Origin: an uncultured Planctomycetales bacterium
GTDB lineage: Bacteria; Planctomycetota; Planctomycetia; Pirellulales; S012-138
Length of the DNA: 8,336 nt
Assembly: GCA_937982665.1 (NCBI GenBank)
Contig: CALJLD010000276.1
Span: 1 to 8,336 of the forward strand
Direction of reading: 5' to 3'
In this document: positions 5,387 through 8,336 of the stretch, piece by piece
Layout of the letters: each line of letters begins with the position of its first letter
Numbering within the stretch: the first letter of the stretch is position 1
Made by a program: the position numbers and the translations under genes
Notes under the pieces: model-generated
What the model was told of the DNA's origin: nothing
Database searches by the model: none
What the model saw: only the letters and a program-made list of their open reading frames with translations

Positions 5387-6451
5387 ATGCACGATCGCTC
5401 TCTACAAAACTCTTGCGTCTTCCGGCCGTTCGCAATGCTCTGCCTCGGCGTGATGTTGGCTTGCGCGATGCTCTCAGTCTCCGCCGCAGATGGCTTTGCC
5501 CAAAGCGTCGGTGCGCCGCCAACCTTCGACGCGGGCACCACTTCCAGCTTTGCAGATGCGATCACTGCTCCGGCAACATCCGGCATCGACTTTTCCAGCT
5601 TCAACATGGGGACGCTTGACCCCAACGCCACGGCGCCCTCGCTGGCAGAGAATCCATTGATTCTCAACCCCACAGGTCAGGCATCTCGACAAGGCGCGTT
5701 TCAAGCATTCAAGCAGAAGACCACCTTGATCCCAACCGATGATCTTGGCTTCTTTGACATGGAGTTTGAACCGGTCTTCGCGCTCCCCAGCCCGATGCCA
5801 GGTTCGTACTTTGTGATCACGCCTGGCTTTGGCTGGCACTTGCTGGATGGTCCTCGCAGGCCGGACATGCCGTCGCAACTCATCGATCTCTATCTGGACC
5901 TGCGCTGGCCGATTGTGTTCTCGCCGAGCCTCACGCTCGATACCGGCATCACGCCTGGCTTGTACTCAGATTTTGAAGCTTCTGACAGCGACGCGTTTCG
6001 CCTGGGCGCCCGCGTTGCGGGGGTGTGGCAGTACTCGCCGGTGTTGCAGATTGTGGCCGGCATCGCTTATCTGGATCGTGTGGATGTGGACTGGCTGCCC
6101 ATCGGCGGCATCATTTACACACCATCGCCTGACGTGTTGGTAGAACTTCTTTCCCCGAAGGCCAAGATTGCACGCCGCATCTATGTGATGAACGGCTGCG
6201 AACAATGGGTGTACCTTGGCGGTGAGTTTGGCGGCGGCAGTTGGTCCATACAACGCGCCAGCGGTCGGCAAGACGTGGTCAGCTACTACGACCTGCGGAT
6301 CTTCTCCGGCTTTGAAGGCAAGCTGCCTGGGGGAACTTCCTGGTACGTGGAAGCCGGCTTTGTCTTTAACCGCAACCTTGAGTACATGAGCCGCACGCCT
6401 GACTACTCGCCAGACAGCGCGGCAATGTTCCGCCTGGGCTTTGTGTTTTAG
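5387..6451 (+). CDS. Exported outer-membrane beta-barrel-like protein (DUF6268-type), copy 2
   Basis: A 354-residue paralogue of the preceding gene, beginning 13 nt after its stop, so the two are almost certainly co-transcribed. A long signal peptide has its hydrophobic core at about 17-34 and a likely cut near Ala38 (GFA before QS). The region 39-110 is Ser/Ala/Pro-rich, but lacks the Pro/Gln-rich linker of copy 1. From about 120 onward it is barrel-like, ending in FVF (terminal Phe). Shared blocks with copy 1 include PGLYSDF, SDAFR, VAGIAYLDR (223-231), LPIGGIIYTPSPD, PKAKIARR and GEFGGGSW. Function is unknown; an outer-membrane pore or structural barrel is inferred. Start choice: the ATG at 5387 is preferred. 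The TTG at 5375 would add four residues and nearly touch the previous stop, while the ATG at 5435 would give a shorter, cleaner signal peptide. GAAGAG abuts the 5387 ATG, too close for a good ribosome-binding site, so the start is uncertain. Confidence 0.87.
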   Translation: MHDRSLQNSCVFRPFAMLCLGVMLACAMLSVSAADGFAQSVGAPPTFDAGTTSSFADAITAPATSGIDFSSFNMGTLDPNATAPSLAENPLILNPTGQASRQGAFQAFKQKTTLIPTDDLGFFDMEFEPVFALPSPMPGSYFVITPGFGWHLLDGPRRPDMPSQLIDLYLDLRWPIVFSPSLTLDTGITPGLYSDFEASDSDAFRLGARVAGVWQYSPVLQIVAGIAYLDRVDVDWLPIGGIIYTPSPDVLVELLSPKAKIARRIYVMNGCEQWVYLGGEFGGGSWSIQRASGRQDVVSYYDLRIFSGFEGKLPGGTSWYVEAGFVFNRNLEYMSRTPDYSPDSAAMFRLGFVF

Positions 6452-6591
6452 GGCGAGTCATTATATGGCCTAGCTTGGCCTTTATGCGCGGACGCTACGG
6501 TGTGAGAAACTCTATCGTTGCCAGTCTTGCATTGGTGCGTTAGCGTGGAAGACAGTTCGTCTTCATCTCAATGCTGTCTGCAGTCGATCCC

Positions 6592-7788
6592 ATGTCCGAA
6601 GATTTCGATCCGTATTACCGCTGGCTGGGCATTCCGCCTGAGGAGCAACCGCCGCATCATTATCGGCTGTTGGGAGTGAAGCCCTTCGAGGAAGATACGG
6701 AAGTCATCAACAATGCCGCGGACCGGCAGATGAACTACGTGCGAACTTTTCAGATGGGCAAGCGCGGCCCTCTGGCCGAGGAGATTCTCAACAAGATCGC
6801 CGTGGCGAAGGTCTGTTTGCTCTCGTCCACGCAGAAGGCGGAATACGACCGGCGTCTGAAAAGTGAGATTGGCGAAACCACAACACAACAAGCCGTAACT
6901 AAGCCTGCAACATCTCAAGAACCATCGCCGCCGCAAATTCCCACACCACCGGCAGCCCCTCCGGAAGCTCCACCACAGCAAGTGAGCATTGCGACAAGTG
7001 CTGCGGCCAGGCCTGGCAGTCGCCGTGTTGCACGCGAAAAACCTGGCAAGCGGTCCTGGCAAAAAACATCGACGCTGGTTGCGGTGACAATCATCGTAGT
7101 GCTGCTGCTCCTCAACGGTGGCATCTGGATTTACAACCAGTTTGCCAAGAGTGACGAAGCGAACGCCGAGGACAAGACGGGCCAGCCCACAAACACGGCC
7201 GGCACGCAAACGCCTGTGACTGCTCCCGGCGAAATGCCGCCAGGGCAAAATGTGATTGAGACGCTCGACCTGCCGACCGCCGCCATCGCAGGCGAATGGA
7301 CTCGTGACGAGGACGACGGCGTTGCGATCATTTCAGATTCGCGAGTTCGCTACGCCAAGCTGCACCTGGCGGAAGAACTGCCGGCAAGCTATACACTCGC
7401 GTTGGCGTTACGGCGGATGAGCGGCGGCGAAGCTTTCACCATCACTCTGCCAGTCGGCTCGTCAAGATGCACGGTTGTTCTGGACGCGGGACGCAACCGA
7501 TCCTCCGGCATCGAGCTGCTTCGCGGTGCGAGACATAACGACGCCAATAATGACACCACTTATCCGCACCCACTCCTCGCGACGGACGCGAATGTGATTG
7601 TCCGCTGCCTTATCACACCGCAAAGTCTGCAGGTGGAATGCAACGGTCAAGCCATCATCAACTGGTCAGGAGAAGCGGCCGATCTTGCGGTGCCGCACTA
7701 CTGGGACGCACCGCAAAAGGATGGCATCCTGCTGGGAACAAGCCGCTCGTCGTTCCGCATCGAGAACGTCGTCATCGTGCGAAACTAG
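6592..7788 (+). CDS. Single-pass membrane protein with degenerate J-like N-terminal module and beta-rich C-terminal domain
   Basis: A 398-residue protein. Residues 5-90 match a planctomycete module (FDPYYRWLGIPPEEQPPHHY, then RLLGV) found ahead of various domains, including kinases. Its pattern follows a DnaJ J domain (YRLLGV...AEYDRRL), but the HPD tripeptide needed to stimulate Hsp70 is absent; YVRTFQMG (49-56) occupies the region. Canonical co-chaperone activity is therefore unlikely. Residues 96-158 are a Pro/Ala/Gln-rich linker turning basic, followed by a membrane helix at about 161-181 (inside-positive, so the C-terminus should be outside). After a second polar linker, residues 221-398 form a beta-rich domain resembling concanavalin-like sugar-binding or DUF1080-type sandwiches; this likeness is a weak guess. 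Start: MSEDFDPYY at 6592 matches the family's usual beginning. An in-frame ATG at 6571 would add seven residues. Neither has a clear Shine-Dalgarno. It sits 140 nt after the barrel pair and may have its own promoter. Confidence 0.88.
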   Translation: MSEDFDPYYRWLGIPPEEQPPHHYRLLGVKPFEEDTEVINNAADRQMNYVRTFQMGKRGPLAEEILNKIAVAKVCLLSSTQKAEYDRRLKSEIGETTTQQAVTKPATSQEPSPPQIPTPPAAPPEAPPQQVSIATSAAARPGSRRVAREKPGKRSWQKTSTLVAVTIIVVLLLLNGGIWIYNQFAKSDEANAEDKTGQPTNTAGTQTPVTAPGEMPPGQNVIETLDLPTAAIAGEWTRDEDDGVAIISDSRVRYAKLHLAEELPASYTLALALRRMSGGEAFTITLPVGSSRCTVVLDAGRNRSSGIELLRGARHNDANNDTTYPHPLLATDANVIVRCLITPQSLQVECNGQAIINWSGEAADLAVPHYWDAPQKDGILLGTSRSSFRIENVVIVRN

Positions 7789-7990
7789 CCTAGCGATGAC
7801 GCGGCAAGGCCACGCGGACATCCGCCTCACGCCGCCGAGAAGCACGAAGCCTCGCGCAGCCGCGGAGTAATAGGTAATTCCGAATTGCCAAAGAGCGAAA
7901 CGGCAAATTCCCACGGAAGCTGCGCAGTGAGCAATGCGAGTTTTCAAGAAAATCTGCGACGTACGGAATATGCTCTTCGGCCGAGATCCA

Positions 7991-8110
7991 AATCCGGGAT
8001 TACACCCGGGATTACAACCCGGGGTTACCACCCGCCGTTACACCCGGGGTTACGTCCGGGGTAACACCCTGGGTCACGGGCCATTTTGCCGGGGTTACAC
8101 CCTGGATAGC
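7991..8110. repeat. Degenerate 12/13-bp GC-rich tandem array
   Basis: About ten head-to-tail units with the consensus ACCCGGGGTTAC. Clear units are AATCCGGGATTAC (7991), ACCCGGGATTAC (8004), AACCCGGGGTTAC (8016), CACCCGCCGTTAC (8029), ACCCGGGGTTAC (8042), GTCCGGGGTAAC (8054) and ACCCTGGGTCAC (8066). A diverged unit follows (8078-8090), then a partial unit GGGGTTAC (8091-8098) and ACCCTGGATAGC (8099-8110). Unit length switches between 12 and 13, which breaks reading frame in every direction, so it is not a protein repeat. Many units carry a CCCGGG-like palindromic core. It may be a slippage-generated minisatellite or a cluster of binding sites; the sequence does not decide. Confidence 0.8.
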
Positions 8111-8142
8111 GGTCGCTTGGGAGGCCCGAGACCAGGAACGCC

Positions 8143-8207
8143 CGCGGAAATACCTTTCGCGCGAAAAGTAACGCCGCGCGTATGCGCGAAAATTTGGCGC
8201 GGAAAAA
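8143..8207. repeat. GCGCG-A-tract repeats around a 12-bp palindrome
   Basis: TTTCGCGCGAAA (8155-8166) is a perfect palindrome. Similar half-sites follow in the same direction: GCGCGAAAA at 8159-8167 and 8184-8192, GCGCGGAAAAA at 8197-8207, with a weaker CGCGGAAA at 8143-8150. Spacings are irregular (about 17, 25 and 13 nt). This resembles a small cluster of binding sites upstream of a gene beyond the right edge of the window, but no gene or promoter is visible to support that. Confidence 0.35.
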
Positions 8208-8276
8208 CATTTCTCCTATCAGCCTCGAAATTGCTCTTTGCAAGTGAACAGCTTTTGTGGCAAGCGCGCCCTTCCT

Positions 8277-8301
8277 TCATTCCTGTGAAGACGGGAATGA
8301 C
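8277..8301 (+). repeat. Decayed copy of the dispersed ATTCCCGC/GCGGGAAT repeat
   Basis: TCATTCCTGTGAAGACGGGAATGAC (split: TCATTCCTGTGAAG then ACGGGAATGAC) keeps the outer arms CATTCC and GGAATG of the copies at 119, 3801 and 3927. It has several changes in the centre, partly compensated so that a 9-bp stem with one G-T pair still forms around GAAG. No inverted partner is visible before the window ends. Confidence 0.6.
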
Positions 8302-8336
8302 TCGCCGGGTGCTGCTCGCTCGCGACGTCTGCCAGT

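Larger units (their letters stand above)
7789..8336. other. Gene-free 548-bp tail of the window
   Basis: No credible gene is visible on either strand. The few open frames are short and either overlap the upstream gene or are translations of the GC-rich array (minus-strand peptides of the NPGCNPG kind). Positions 7789-7990 show no recognisable feature and no convincing terminator for the preceding gene. From 7991 on lie a tandem array (7991-8110), a GCGCG/A-tract cluster (8143-8207) and a decayed dispersed repeat (8277-8301). Confidence 0.65.

Noticed and set aside
4801..5673. Minus-strand open frame of 290 codons
   Set aside because: Antisense across both barrel genes and their junction. The sense frames have signal peptides and shared family motifs, whereas this one has none.
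6467..6484. GGCC-TAGCTT-GGCC hairpin followed by TTTAT as a terminator after the barrel pair
   Set aside because: A four-base-pair stem and a three-T run are too weak to call an intrinsic terminator.
6568..7248. Minus-strand open frame of 226 codons
   Set aside because: Exact antisense of the J-like membrane protein, Arg/Cys-rich, with no recognisable domain.
7991..8110. CRISPR array
   Set aside because: Units are 12-13 bp head to tail with no unique spacers, far shorter than CRISPR repeats, and no cas genes are present.
8025..8243. Minus-strand 72-codon frame with NPGCNPG repeats as a small protein
   Set aside because: It is a translation of the GC-rich tandem array. Unit lengths of 12 and 13 break the frame, and no start context or homologous pattern supports it.

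Overview
The window looks like chromosomal DNA of a planctomycete (phylum Planctomycetota, plausibly a Pirellula-like lineage). Three protein signatures support this. There are two membrane-anchored leucine-rich-repeat proteins with the RRRWLQYSLR-hydrophobic N-terminus common in that phylum. One protein opens with the planctomycete module FDPYYRWLGIPP...HHYRLLGV. Two tandem secreted beta-barrel-like proteins belong to a family I associate with planctomycetes. Ribosome-binding sites are mostly weak, which also fits. The phylum call is firm; anything finer is a guess.

Layout. Positions 1-239 hold no convincing gene, but carry a small hairpin and a perfect 28-bp inverted repeat of the ATTCCCGC/GCGGGAAT type. 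Three genes lie on the minus strand, listed in transcription order: an LRR membrane protein (3723-2278), its paralogue (2275-779, only 2 nt after the first gene's stop), and a small VOC/glyoxalase-fold protein (644-240) with its own plausible promoter. A 564-bp divergent intergenic region (3724-4287) separates them from the plus-strand genes. It holds a second inverted pair of the same dispersed repeat, a set of CGCACCA repeats, a 10-bp palindrome and a weak promoter candidate. The plus strand then carries two tandem paralogous exported beta-barrel-like proteins (4288-5373 and 5387-6451), followed by a single-pass membrane protein with a degenerate J-like N-terminal module and an extracytoplasmic beta-rich domain (6592-7788). 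The last 548 bp are non-coding. They contain a 12/13-bp GC-rich tandem array, a cluster of GCGCG-A-tract repeats around a perfect palindrome, and a decayed copy of the dispersed repeat at the window's end.

How it fits together. The striking pattern is two tandem duplications back to back: a pair of LRR membrane proteins and a pair of barrel proteins, divergently arranged. All five larger proteins are predicted to act in or beyond the cytoplasmic membrane, so an envelope-related neighbourhood is a reasonable inference. Nothing in the sequence shows a pathway or a physical complex. I see no tRNA, rRNA, CRISPR array, transposase, integrase or defence gene. The window is not an obvious new 'system'; the most unusual parts are the non-coding repeats and the paired-paralogue architecture.
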